Notes under the pieces: generated by a model
What the model was told of the DNA's origin: nothing
The model's input: the letters and a program-made list of their open reading frames with translations, nothing else
The model's database searches: none
NCBI RefSeq assembly: GCF_001659605.2
Contig: NC_035178.2
Location: 8,564,062-8,628,061, forward strand
Source: Manihot esculenta
Taxonomy: Eukaryota > Streptophyta > Magnoliopsida > Malpighiales > Euphorbiaceae
Reading direction: 5' to 3'
Length of the DNA stretch: 64,000 nucleotides
Position numbers and translations under genes: made by a program
Shown: positions 1-10,934 of the stretch, piece by piece
Layout: each line of letters begins with the position of its first letter
How positions within the stretch are numbered: position 1 is the stretch's first letter

Positions 1-805
1 CATGAAAACAGATATCCAAATGTAGCTAACATTAAGGCAACTGGTCAGAGATGTAAAATGGTATACAGATATATTTACTTTTCTCATCAATGACTCCAAA
101 AGTTTGAGAAAATCATAGTATTTAACAATCTAGGAGATATTAAAATAAAAACCGATTACACACTAGTTTAATTTAGAACATCTCCAATGAATAACAATGA
201 GAAGAAAATTAGATACATTGGTTCAGTCAGATAATATGGAGAATATGAAGTCAACATCAATAGTTGATGGCACACCTCATTACTTGAATGATGGTATGCT
301 CCACTTCAAAGTAAGCAGCCAAACCTATCCCAAAGTTTCTGTTTCTTCCTATAGCTTGCCTACAAATTATTAAGTCAGCAAATTGATAAAGCACTAGTTT
401 AAGGCATTACCTTGGATCCATTGCAGATAGAGTAAGTCAATTCATATTAAAGTTGCCCAAGGGACCATGGCAACAGGAAAAAAATCAAAAGCACAATTTT
501 TTGGCAACAAAATAATGGCAAAACATTGAAATAGCGCAAGTGGCTACCTTCAAAATGCCAACTCAGAAAGTTCAAATAAAAAAAAAATGAAGTTGCTCTT
601 TTATATTTGTTATTATTATTTTATTTTATTTTTGCATTATCTCATAGCTTAGCAATAAGTATTTCTCGATTCTGAATGCCATAGAAAGAGAATGTGTTAA
701 CTATCTCCATGACAGTCTAAACTAGACGTGTATGTGCTTTGCAGCAAAAGATTATATACACCTTAAATTACAATTTTCCTAAAACCAATTACAATGAGAA
801 GTTAC
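1..805. other. Presumed intron 2 / downstream part of the bZIP gene
   Basis: This stretch lies after the second bZIP exon on the minus strand. I looked for the C-terminal exon usual in GBF4-like proteins (a basic tail ending in a Trp after a Ser-rich stretch) and found no convincing match. A Leu-Gln-Trp codon run near 410-425 (minus) is preceded by a stop and has no good acceptor. The last exon probably lies left of position 1. Confidence 0.4.
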
Positions 806-1877
806 CTTCTCTTTCAGCAACCGCTCATTCTCCTCCTCTAGCCTCACTGCCAAACACTCTAATTCGACTTGATAAGCCTAAAATCCAGATCACCACAATT
901 TAGGAAGAGAATGTGCCTTGAATATCAGCCAAATTCAATAAAAAAACAACAAAAGGAAGACACAACTCAGCATTTATGCAAACACAACATTTCAACTTAC
1001 TCACCCGCTTCCTCTCTCTAGACCTGGCAGCTGACTCCCTATTCTTGATCATCCTTCTCTGTCTTTGTTGTGCCGCCTTATCTAATGGTTCCATTATGGT
1101 AGTCCTCCCTCTTTTTCCCCTGCCTACACCACGTCCCCCTCCTCCAACAACCCCATCCGCTCCACTTCCAAATCCAACAATCGATCCCTCTACTTTATCC
1201 AACATCTGGAACGCACTGGGTGGAATGGGATCAAACGCATAAACTCCCCCACTCAACCTCTCTGGAGGCGGCATCTTGACCTCATCCTCCTCCCCAACGT
1301 CCACCGCCCCAGCTTTGGCCAGAAAATCCTCCAACGTCATCATCTCATCAGGTTCCTCCTTCATCTCCTTCCTCCCGGAGACAATTTCCCTCCATACATC
1401 GTCCACGGTTTTACTAGCCTGAGGAAGAACACCGTTCAATTCTTGATTATTGCTACTATTACTATGGTTTATCTCAATTGTCGCCGTTGTCACTGCTGGC
1501 GACGGTTGCGGTGGTGGTGTTGCCGGGAGAAGAGGAGCAGGGGTATCAACAAGAGTAATTTGAGCGTCAAGGAGAGTAGACTCAGCAGAAGGAGTGGGGT
1601 AGGCATTACGCAGGATGCCGTCGACGGTCATTGTAGTAACCGCCGATGAAGACGACGATGGCGTAAGATTACGAAAGTTGCTTTTAATTTGATCAGAAGA
1701 AGAAGAAGAAAAAGCATTTAGTGACTTTGTTGAAGAAGAAGCAACAGATACAGAAGCGGCAGCAGCACTAGCAGAAGAAGAAGAAGAAGAAGCGCGTCGC
1801 GATCGAGCTGTTGCTGATGATGATGTCAGATCCGAACTTTTCGGTTTCGACGACGCCATCACCTTCGACGACGCCAT
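806..1877 (-). CDS. Group A bZIP transcription factor, GBF4-like (partial, exons 1-2)
   Basis: Nuclear DNA-binding protein of the ABI5/AREB/GBF4 group, which generally binds ACGT-core elements in abscisic-acid and stress responses (family knowledge). Exon 1 is 1005-1877 (291 codons, donor CGG|GTGAGT). Exon 2 is 806-877 (24 codons, acceptor TTTTAG, donor AAG|GTAAC). Both junctions are phase 0. Seen in the protein: a Ser/Ala-rich N terminus; conserved group A motifs MTVDGILRNAY (about 83-93), KTVDDVW (156-162) and MMTLEDFLAKAG (179-190); a Gly-rich spacer; and the basic region with the N-x7-R signature (N279, R287). Leu297, Leu304 and Leu311 in exon 2 continue the zipper in correct register. 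The start codon lies in an 18-bp duplication, giving in-frame ATGs at 1877 and 1859; I use the first. The C-terminal exon is not seen, so the gene is partial in this window. FD or ABI5-like is a less likely alternative because the zipper resembles GBF4. Confidence 0.88.
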
Positions 1878-3512
1878 ATTTATTCTAAATTTCCTGCACT
1901 TTCTCTCAAGAATTTCCAGTTACCGGAATTTCAATTTTCGCCTCCTTCCCACTCCGTCATGTCCTTGCATCTATGGAATTTTTATTTTCTTTTTGGTCTG
2001 TGTACAGTCTAAGGTTTTTGGGTTTTGGGGTTTGATGCTCTGCTAGTTTGTTGGGATCAGGGAGACTCAGACTGGGCTTCAGAGAGCGTGAGGGTCAGCG
2101 CGTGGCGAAATTTGTTTTATTTTTAGTATTATTTTTTCATTCGAGGGCTTTGACTCGGTGTCTTTTTTTGAAAAAAATATAGAAGATTGGAGAAGGGGCT
2201 AATGTGACGGGGAGACGTGTGGTGGCTGTGACATAACTTTCAGGTAATTACTTTGGAGGTATCTATCTACCTGAAACGTGATTGGTTTGGATTGAATCTA
2301 TTGATGTCATGATGTTTGGATTTGATTCTGATTGGTTTGTACTTTTTCTCAATGTATTCCGTCTTTGGAAGAAAAAAGGCGATCGAGTATCGGATGACTG
2401 TACCTCATTCTAAATGTGTGTCGTTTCGTGTAATGTTGGGCTGGTTAAATATGGACTTATTGATTTCCATATTTTATATTAAAAACACACAAAAAAAACC
2501 ACGTAGAAATGATGAAATTACAAGAGATAGCATTACGTAAAATAAAATAAAATAAAATAAATTCACAACCTGTGAAAAGGAAGAGAATAGGTAAAATAAA
2601 ATAATAAAATTTTTTGAAGTCTCGAGTTTAAATCTAAGTATGTGGTATTTTTAAATATTTTAAAAAAATATTTTATCTTTTTAATGAGTATGTTCAATAT
2701 AAATTTGGATTAGTTAAATTAATAGATTTTTTTAAAAAAAAAAGAGAATAGAGAGCAGAGAATATGATAAAGAAAGTATCGATGTTTGTCCTAAAATTCT
2801 CGATTTTATCAAATTGATATTTAGGTTTAATTTTTTATTTTTTCTAATGATGATTTTTTTGTTTGATTTAGCTTTTTCTTATATTTGAGTAGGAGAAAGA
2901 AAATTTTATTTTTTTATACTTTCTAATGTTTACTCTTTTTCAATTTCCCTTGCTGAAGTGGTAATAGTGGTTTTGGTTGTTTTGTTTTGTTAATGTGGTT
3001 GTTCTTTTATTTTTTTTTTGTGCAAACTTTGTTTTCTATATAAAAATATTACTTTTATGATTCTACAATTTAAGGTACTTCATTTAGTTTTCATAAAAGA
3101 TTTTGCTTTCAGTGATGTTAATATTTTGAGATCACGGCACTATATTTAATGATCACTACTCTTATACATCGTTGATAAATTAAGTTCTATTAAATTTATT
3201 CATTAGTTGCTATTTAATTTAATGATATGCTGCAGTCGAATGCTCTTGTTTGTTTGGCTTTTCGCATATTGATTTTTTTTTTTTTCTTTCTTTTGTCATA
3301 TTTTTTATGATTTTTTTTTTACAGTGATTGCAGGTTTTTTTCCTCTATTTTCTTCCTTGTATTTAATGTTCTATATAATAGTTAAAAAAATTTAAACTTG
3401 TTCATATATAAATCCTTTAACAACACTTCACTGTTTAAAACTTCATGTAAGCCAATGGCTTTTGCAACTCCTGGAGGATATAGACATTAATAATAATCTA
3501 AGAGATCATCGA
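1878..3512. other. bZIP upstream region and AT-rich intergenic DNA
   Basis: The first few hundred bases must hold the 5' UTR and promoter of the bZIP gene. The rest is AT-rich with homopolymer runs and an (AAAAT)n stretch near 2540-2560. I see no coding exon in it. Confidence 0.5.
2215..2220. promoter_or_regulatory. ACGTGT, candidate ABRE-like core
   Basis: An ACGT-core hexamer lies about 340 bp upstream of the bZIP start codon. Group A bZIPs bind such cores, so autoregulation is conceivable, but a single hexamer is weak evidence. Confidence 0.22.
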
Positions 3513-4037
3513 TAGGGATGTAAACGGGTAGGATATCCGTGAAAATTAAATTATCCGAACCCGAACCCGATTTATATTAGTAATATCCGAATCCGTTCTG
3601 AACCCGATTAAAAATTAATTTAAACTATCCAAATCCGTACCAAATCCGATTATTATTACCCGAATAAAATCCGAACCCGTTTAATTTTATATATTTTAAT
3701 TAATAATTTATATAAAAAATATTTTTCATTAATAATTTTCATTTAAAAAATCTAATATTTCTAAAAAATATTTAAATTTAAATTTTTAAATAAAAATATA
3801 TAAAAAATTATAAATATTATTGTAAAATATATTTTTTATATTAAATTAATTATTTATATAAACGGATTCGGATGGTGGGTACCATGTACATAAAATTCGA
3901 ATTCGATCCGAACCCGCAACGGGTATTATTTTTAAAACTTGAACCCGTCCCAAACCCGATTATAACTACCCAAATCCGTTCTATTAGGGTTCGGTCGGAT
4001 CGGGTACCCGAAAATACCCGATCCGTTGCCATCCCTA
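3513..4037. mobile_element. hAT-like MITE, 525 bp
   Basis: The termini are inverted: it starts TAGGGATGTAAACGGGTA and ends in the complement of TAGGGATGGCAACGGATC. The arms are rich in ACCCGA/CCGAACCC words and the core is AT-only. Flanking octamers atcatcga (3505-3512) and atcagcaa (4038-4045) match at 6 of 8 bases, as expected for an aged 8-bp hAT target duplication. It has no coding capacity. ORFs in it on both strands are just the inverted termini read through. Confidence 0.72.
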
Positions 4038-4681
4038 ATCAGCAATTAAATCATTTACAAATCTAGTGATTCATTCAATTGACAACATTGAAACGTTAAT
4101 ATTACATTATTTTTAGTCCAGCCAAAGATATGTAATCATCCAATTTAGATGAATCACCCATGACATCTTGTGAGTATAAAGTTATTCTTAGTATACAACA
4201 TTCAATCGTTTACTTTACTCTTCCTATTTATCTATATTATTAAAGGTTACAAATTAAAATGGATCAGTTCAGTTCCACCAAAATATATATTTTTATTTAG
4301 AAACATGTCAATATAACTTTTTATATATGTTTAAGTTGTTATTTTATATGCACTAATACAAAGTACAACGATATAATTTTAAGTGAAAAAGCAGCGAAAG
4401 TAAGAAATTTAAAAAAAAAACAACTTCAATTTCAACCATTTGAAAACTCTCATTAAAAAGTTGGTGGAACATTTTAATTTTGAAAATTATAAAATACACA
4501 TAATTTATGATATAAAATTTAATATAATTCATATTAAATATATGCGATTATATTCCAAATCAATCATACAAATGACAACTTTAAAGATATTATGTTTGAA
4601 TATTAACTATGATTTATGTATTCAAATCTATGTAGGATAATTTATGAACTTTTTTCATCAAGACCAACATCAAATATCCTC
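4038..4681. other. AT-rich intergenic DNA
   Basis: No gene or recognisable element. A short ORF here has very low complexity and no family resemblance. Confidence 0.5.
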
Positions 4682-4684
4682 TTA

Positions 4685-5435
4685 GGTCATCTCCAACCCT
4701 ATACACTATTTTTTGCATTATTTTAGTGATTTGTATCAAAATAATGCAATATTATCTCCAATCTTCTGCACCATTTTTAACACCAAAAAAAATATTCTAT
4801 TTATATTCTTTTCTCTTTAATATTATATTATTTATTTTATTTTAACTTTATTTATATATTTCACTCAAAAAATTCATATAATTTTATATATTCACTCTAA
4901 ATACTTATATATTTTATATTTTCATCCAATATTCAAATATTTAATTATTTTATAAATAAACAAATAAAAATATATTAATTATAAAAATTATTAATTAAAT
5001 AATAATTATAAAAAAACATTACTTAAACATTAATTATAAACATACATTAATAAATTAATTTATTATAAATATTATTTATAATTGTGAATATATTAATTTA
5101 AATTAAATTTCAATAATTATAAAAATATAAAATAAATTAAAAATATAATAAATGATGAGAGTGAAAAAAAATTTAAATTTAATTGAAAATATATATAAAT
5201 TTTAAATTATATTATAAATTAAAAAAAATAAAAAAAAATATAAATTTTAGATTATATTATAAATTAAAAAAAATAAAATAAAATAAAATGACGTTGCTAC
5301 AGTATCACGCCTAGCAGCGTCACGCCATAAGTGTAACACTGTAGCGCAACGTTAAAATTCCGTTGGATTTTGACGCTGCATTGGATGATCATCTCCAACG
5401 CCAAAATAAAATTTGGTGTAGCGTTCGAGATGACC
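4685..5435. mobile_element. PIF/Harbinger (Tourist)-like MITE, copy A
   Basis: Begins GGTCATCTCCAACC and ends with the near-complement (GTTCGAGATGACC), flanked on both sides by TTA (4682-4684 and 5436-5438), the PIF/Harbinger target duplication. GC-richer ends surround an AT-only core. A second full-length copy in inverted orientation lies at 45,867-46,656, with matching words at both ends such as TGCAATATTATCTC and CTCCAACGCCAAAAT. No transposase is present. Confidence 0.8.
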
Positions 5436-5438
5436 TTA

Positions 5439-5866
5439 TGATCATTCCCTGATTGCAGTAGAAGTTCAACGATATCATAGAGCACATGGTTGTGAAGGTT
5501 TTTAATTATTTAATGATCCACCAACATTTAATTTAAGAAACTCTTATGGGGGAGATTACTAAAGTTGTTATTTTAAATATCAAAGACAATTTTGTCACTA
5601 AATTATAAATTAATTGTAAATTGGTATTGTCTTTAACATAAAGAATAAATTTATAATTTAAAACTTTAAAATTTAATTGATACACAAATTTTAAATAGAA
5701 AATAACTTGTTACTAAAATTCAATATGTTTGTTGTAAATCACATTTTAAAGATTTTAACAGAAAATTTTAGTTTGGTGAGAATGATAATTGAGTACTAGA
5801 TAAATAATGAAGAAATGCGAGAATCACGTTAACCAAGAAGAAGACAAGTTTAATAGCTAGCCAAAC
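5439..5866. other. AT-rich DNA upstream of the aquaporin fragment
   Basis: No gene seen. It may include relics of the promoter of the former aquaporin gene. Confidence 0.4.
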
Positions 5867-5999
5867 ATGTCTAGTCAAATATATAAATTTGGGAGGGCAG
5901 AAGAGGCCACCCATCCTGACTCCACGACAGTTGCATTAGCTGAATTCGTTTCCATTCTCATTTTCGTTTTCGCTAGTGAAGGCTCTGCACTTGCTCTTG
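5867..5999 (+). pseudogene. Tonoplast aquaporin (TIP3/alpha-TIP-like) orphan first exon
   Basis: Translation from the ATG gives a typical TIP amino terminus: [13 protein letters not shown], then the start of the first membrane helix ([17 protein letters not shown]). It is followed by a plausible donor, CTTG|GTATAT. TIPs are vacuolar-membrane water channels of about 250 residues with two NPA motifs. I found neither NPA motif nor any later exon downstream; the next kilobases are AT-rich. The conserved FVFAGEGS reads FVFASEGS. The reading frame of the fragment is intact, so the loss could be a deletion of the rest of the gene, or the exon could be a transduplicated piece. The TIP3 assignment rests on the [15 protein letters not shown] N terminus. 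Confidence 0.72.
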
Positions 6000-6002
6000 G
6001 TA

Positions 6003-7545
6003 TATTTCATTTCATCTCATTTATTCTCTTTGTATGGCTCTTTTGTCTCTAAAATAAATTGTGAAAGGTCGGATTTCTTTATAATCTTTCTGCAAACGGT
6101 AGTTTTCGTCCTCACTCGAGCGAGTTAGTCTCGTTAAAGAAAGTTTCAAATCAGAGAGAACCTGAATTTGCCTCAGTAACTCGAGAAAGTATAGGAGAAC
6201 GCTAAAACTTGAAATCGCCATAACTGAAGCAGAAGAATCAAGGTGCATGAACTATCTCCATAAGCATCTCTCACTTTCACTGGATGACTCTTCGCCAGAC
6301 AAGTACACCTGAGGACGTATTCCAGTTTCAATAATAATAGCTGGACGGTAAATGAGTCTAAGAGTATAAGGTTTTTGCTGTCATTACAAAATTAATTAAC
6401 GGCAAATGGATCTTATTTGTAACGGATTTAAAATTTAAAAACTTAATTGTTAAGTAAAGGAATTAATTTGTGGGTTTTACTAAAATTTAGGAAATTGACT
6501 GTAAATTACTCAAATAAATTTATTAATATTTTTATCTTTTAAATAAAAATTAAATACTAAAAATAAGTTATTAATTAAAAATATTTTTATAAAAGAATAA
6601 TTAAAAAATTTTATTATAAATGGTCAATAATTTATTTTATTAATTATTTTTTTAATAATTTAATCAGTAAATTTAATCATTATTTTTTATTTTTTCTCAT
6701 AATTTTTTACGAGAATTAAGAAATAAAGGAGTAAAATCTGAGATATTTACTCATATACACTTATCATCAGACTGAACTGTGAGTGTATTTTTTCTCGTAA
6801 TGTTAAATATAATTTTTTATATTTTAAATATAATATTTTTTTTCAATGAATATATTCATGGAAAATTTTTAAATAAGTTATTAATTAAAAAGAAAGGATT
6901 TTAAATAATTTTATAATTTATATATAAAAAATACTCTTTCTTTTCTCAAATTTATTATTTTCTCTTCAAATGGAGAGAAAAATAACAGGAAAAAAATGAG
7001 TTATTTTCTATTTTCTCTTTATTTTCCTTGGCTTAGATGACCAAATAAATTACAACATCCAATTAAATTTGTACTACAATAACTTTCTTTTTCTTTTGAT
7101 AAGGATGTTGAATGTGGATCTTTCATAGTTTAACTAAATACAGTTAATTATTAACGAGATTTGTGAAATTTAATATTTATTTTTATTAATATAAATTAAC
7201 TTATAACTAAAATATTTTAATCTTAAGGTATTTACTTTTTAAAACTGATTAAATATTCTTATTTAAATTTCAATTATTCTTTATGCAATACTTACATATT
7301 AAGTCTTCATTTAATTTAAAAAAATACTTTATAATAAAATATATTTTTATATTTTTTAATTAGGATACTTAAAAAAATTAACTAACAAAAAATTTTTTTA
7401 ATTAAAAAAATCAAACTATTTTTTTAAAAAATAACATTCTCTTATCATTATTTTGTTGAAAAATAGTTTTTCATAAAAATATTTTTTAAATATAAGTTTT
7501 TTTTCAGATAATCCAAAGCTAAAAAATAACTAAACTTATTCTAAA
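6003..7545. other. AT-rich intergenic DNA
   Basis: No recognised gene. A 75-codon minus-strand ORF around 6021-6248 is less AT-biased than its surroundings, but I cannot assign it to any family. The rest is low-complexity A/T. Confidence 0.45.
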
Positions 7546-7902
7546 GGCTCTGTTTACTTTATGGAAAATATTTTTTAAAAGAATATTTTTTTTATATTTT
7601 TTAATATTTGTGACACTCAAAAAATTTAATTAACAAAAAATATTTTCTTGGTCAAATAAAAAAATAAAATATTTTAAAGAAAATAACTTCCTCTTTTAAA
7701 AATAGAAAATTATTTTTTGCATCTTAACATCACTATTAAGAGCTCTATATATAAATTTTTTAATAAATTTTATTTTTAAAATTAAAATTAAACAATAAAA
7801 TATAAGTTTAAAATATTTTTCATGAAAATATTTGTTTTAGAAAATATTTTTTATGGAAAATATTTTTCAAATACAAGTTATTTTCTACAAATAAATAGAG
7901 AC
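7546..7902. mobile_element. AT-rich MITE family member (GGAAAATA-type ends)
   Basis: The left end GCTCTGTTTACTTTATGG is roughly matched in inverse by the right end (complement GTCTCTATTTATTTGTAG), each followed inward by AAAATA. Inside is a marker block, TATATAAATTTTTTAA, followed by AAATTAAAATTAAA. The same block recurs around 7992-8042 (inverted), 44,760-44,810 and 45,478-45,545, defining a repeated family. Superfamily not assigned. Confidence 0.5.
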
Positions 7903-7904
7903 TA

Positions 7905-8070
7905 AGACTCCATTTATTTGTAAAAAATAACTTGTATTAAAAAAATTATTTTCCATGAAAAATATTTTTTTAAAAAATGTATTTTTTATTGTCTAATTTT
8001 AATCTAAAAATAAAATATATTAAAAAATTTATATATTGAAGTGTTAATAAAAAGTCAAATGATAGTGATT
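7905..8070. repeat. Partial second copy of the same AT-rich MITE family
   Basis: Begins CTCCATTTATTTGTAAAAAATAACTT-like sequence directly abutting the previous copy and carries the marker block in reverse orientation (about 7992-8042). The far end is missing or too diverged to place. Confidence 0.4.
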
Positions 8071-8859
8071 TATGATAGTAAGGATGGAGTTGTACTATAA
8101 TTGGTTAGAATATGTAAAAGAGGAAGTGTGAGGCGATGGTGGGTGTCTACAGCAAGCATTCCAATACTCAAGTTATAATTTTGAAAAATAAGAGAATGTA
8201 ATAGACGATTTAGAGTTTGAGTAGTATAGAAAATATCGTACCTTTATTTCTGTGATTGTTTTCATTTTGTACTGTAAAAAAATAGAGATAAATATAATAT
8301 TTTTTAAAAATCCGGCAATGATATAACTGATTACTCGATAAAAAATATCACTAGCTAATAAATTGGTAATTCCGCAATTACAAATGTGATGGGAATGTGC
8401 CTTGTAACGATAACAATGTGACAAGACTTGACTTATTATGGAAGGACGAGTCATGATGATGATTCAGATATTAAAATGTTTGGGTCTCCTTTTACTCAAT
8501 GAGATTGTATTTTTCACTTGTCAGATCTTGCCACGTGACTCCGGTTTTATGGTGATAGTTCATAACTTATTTTAATGTAACATTAAATAGAAAATGACTT
8601 TTTTTCTCAAATATTTTGATAAGAAAAATAATTTATATTAATTTTTTTAAATACTTTAAATGTGTGAAAATATAAAAAAATATTTTTTTAAAAAATAAAT
8701 GGAGCCTAAAATTTAATATATTTAATATATTAATTATTAAGTTTTATAATGTTTACTTAATCGACGCAAGTTTTCCTCTCTGATCTCTTTGTGACTCGAT
8801 ACTCTCGCCTTTTCCTCTTCCTTAAATCTAACTTTTTTTTCCCTTTTTCATGAAAGACG
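8071..8859. other. Intergenic DNA with another fragment of the AT-rich MITE family
   Basis: Around 8570-8712 there are GAAAATGAC...AAATAAATGGAGCC ends like those of the family above. A 93-codon minus ORF (8173-8454) shows no family resemblance and is not called. Confidence 0.35.
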
Positions 8860-9631
8860 ATCTACGTCAATTGACTATCGATGAAAAATAAGATATTGTT
8901 GTCCCTATTAAGAACTTCAGAGATATTCTGATCGTTACTTATGATTTCTCTATGGTGGGGATATTTCTCACATACAATCCAATCAAATTTCAGAATATGT
9001 AGACCTCTTTGGTAGATTTATGGCGGTAATTCTCGGACAGTTATTGCATTGAAGGATTTGGTTCCTAGTTACAAGCCGAATATTTTATTTTTGATGGAAA
9101 CAAAAACGAGTCTGTTTTTGTGGTTGGCTTTTCTTCAAATTTTATTGATTCGGTTGTTACAGAAGGTGATGTTCAATGGAGGTTGACTAGTTATTATGGG
9201 TTTCCAAAATCGCAACGACGACGTTAGTTTTGGAACCTTATTCGAGCTTTATCTCGTATAAGCTCTCTTCCGTGACTTTGTTCGGAAGACTTTAATGATT
9301 TATGCTCGAGAGATAAGAAAGAAGGAGGAGTATCTTTATCAAATTACCTTATGCAGAGGTTTAGACAGGCACTTGAAAAGCATTTTTGCCAAATTATCTT
9401 ATGCAGATGTTTAGACAGGCACTTGGAGAACATTTTTGCCAAATTATTTTATGCAGGGGTTTGATTCTAAATGATTGTAAATTTTTGTTAAACTCTATAA
9501 CTAATATTTCTGTTAGATGGGTTCGTCATAATATTACTCTAACTACTCACACTTTGACTAGAGAATCTATCAAGTATAATCGTCTCTTTATTTGGGATGA
9601 TATCGCTCTTTATTTGATGAAATTTTATTAA
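8860..9631 (+). mobile_element. Collapsed LINE (L1-type non-LTR retrotransposon) remnant
   Basis: Three pieces of a plant LINE are squeezed into about 0.8 kb with frameshifts and stops. First is an ORF1/DUF4283-like piece (about 8860-9020) with MVGIFLTYNPIKFQN then SLVDLW. Second is an endonuclease piece (about 9010-9300) with LKDLVPSYKPNILFLMETK and WRLTSYYGFP-like residues typical of the APE endonuclease. Third is a C-terminal RNase H-like tail (about 9455-9631) with ISVRWVRHNITLTTHTL and RESIKYN. The reverse transcriptase between them is gone. It is non-functional. Family assignment is from motif memory, not from a search. Confidence 0.62.
9340..9462 (+). repeat. 50-bp tandem duplication inside the LINE remnant
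   Basis: Unit at 9340-9389 repeated at 9390-9439, then a partial third copy to about 9462. Each copy carries TTAGACAGGCACTTG or its remnant. The copies differ at a few positions. Confidence 0.8.
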
Positions 9632-10523
9632 TACAATAAGTAATTTTGCTTTAAAAGAAATTATTTACTTAATCATGTAGACATGCACTAGTTAAATTCT
9701 GTTTGAATCGGATTGAATCTCAAACATTTATTTAACCATCAAATCCATTTAAACCATGTTCACAACAATTGTATTTTACTTAATTTTCGCACTAAATTTG
9801 TTTAAGTTTTATATTATATGATATTGATAAATTTTAAAGTACATTTAAATCACAATAAAACTTTTTTTCCCTTATTTTCACCCACCATATTCAATTAATA
9901 TTTGACACAAATGTAAAGACCTTTAAATTTTAATTTCTAAAATTAAGTTTTACTTAATGAAGATCAACAACTTTATTTTTACTCTTAAATTTATTAAAAA
10001 TAAATGTTTTAAACAAGCTAGCGCAACATAAATAATTCCTTGTTATTGGTTATACATCCAATTTAAAAAAAAAATACACATCTATATATTTTTTTTTAAA
10101 AAAACCCACAATTAAAGAGTGAAAGAAGTAAGAATCAAAATAATATTAAGAGGAAAATTACAAAAATTTACCATGTACATTTTTTAAATTAGGGTCTAAT
10201 ATTAAATTTATAACAAAATTATATGTTATGATTATGCTGTTAACAAATAAAAAATTTTCATAAAATATGGTTAAATATTATTGATGTATTTAAAAAATAA
10301 AAAAAATATTTGCGCTTCATAAATTTTCAGTTTAGAATTTAAAAGTTTGGGTTGGGGCTAAGAGGAACATGGCCCTGAATCTTTTAATTTTTTCTAGGGA
10401 TATATATGTATTTTTTTAAAATTATAAATAAATAAAAAAAATATTATTAAGTCACTTAATTTTAAAAAATTTATTAATTTTTATAATTTTAAATATATAT
10501 ATAGTGATTTTCAAAAAAAAAAA
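9632..10523. other. AT-rich intergenic DNA, left copy of a duplicated segment
   Basis: Positions about 9690-10016 share long stretches with about 17,650-17,860 (for example CATGTTCACA.CAATTGTATTTTACTTA and GATCAACAACTTTATTT-type words in the same order). No gene is present. Confidence 0.55.
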
Positions 10524-10934
10524 TATATATATAGTGGTCAAGGGATACACTCAAACTTATTGAGTGGATTACTATGAGATATTTGCTCATATTACCAAAA
10601 TGAACTCAATTAGAATATTACTATATTGCGTTGTCAATCTTGACCGGGATTTACAAGTGAAAAATGCATTCCTCCATGGAGACTTGGAGGAGGAAGTGAG
10701 TATGAAAATCTATCCTGGATTTGCTGATGAAAAAACACAAGAAAAAGTGTGCATACTAAAGAAGGCTCTTGGTTTGATCGATTAAATAGAACTATGATTT
10801 TTTTTTGCTATCAACAAAGAAATGTTGAGCATACCTTATTTACAGGATATGACACTGAAGAAATAACTCAACTGAAAAAATTTTTGACTCAGGAGTTCAA
10901 AATTAAAAATCTAGAAAAACTGTAATATTTCTTG
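10524..10934 (+). mobile_element. Ty1/copia reverse transcriptase fragment
   Basis: Degenerate copia RT on the plus strand: DYYEIFAHITKMNSIR, then [14 protein letters not shown], a copia RT signature. It contains stops. No gag, protease or integrase precedes it, so the element is 5'-truncated. It leads directly into the first unit of the tandem array. Confidence 0.8.

Noticed and set aside
976..1242. Plus-strand 88-codon ORF
   Set aside because: It is the antisense shadow of bZIP exon 1 and lacks any independent support.
6021..6248. Minus-strand 75-codon ORF next to the aquaporin fragment
   Set aside because: Less AT-biased than its surroundings, but I recognise no family and see no clear splice structure.
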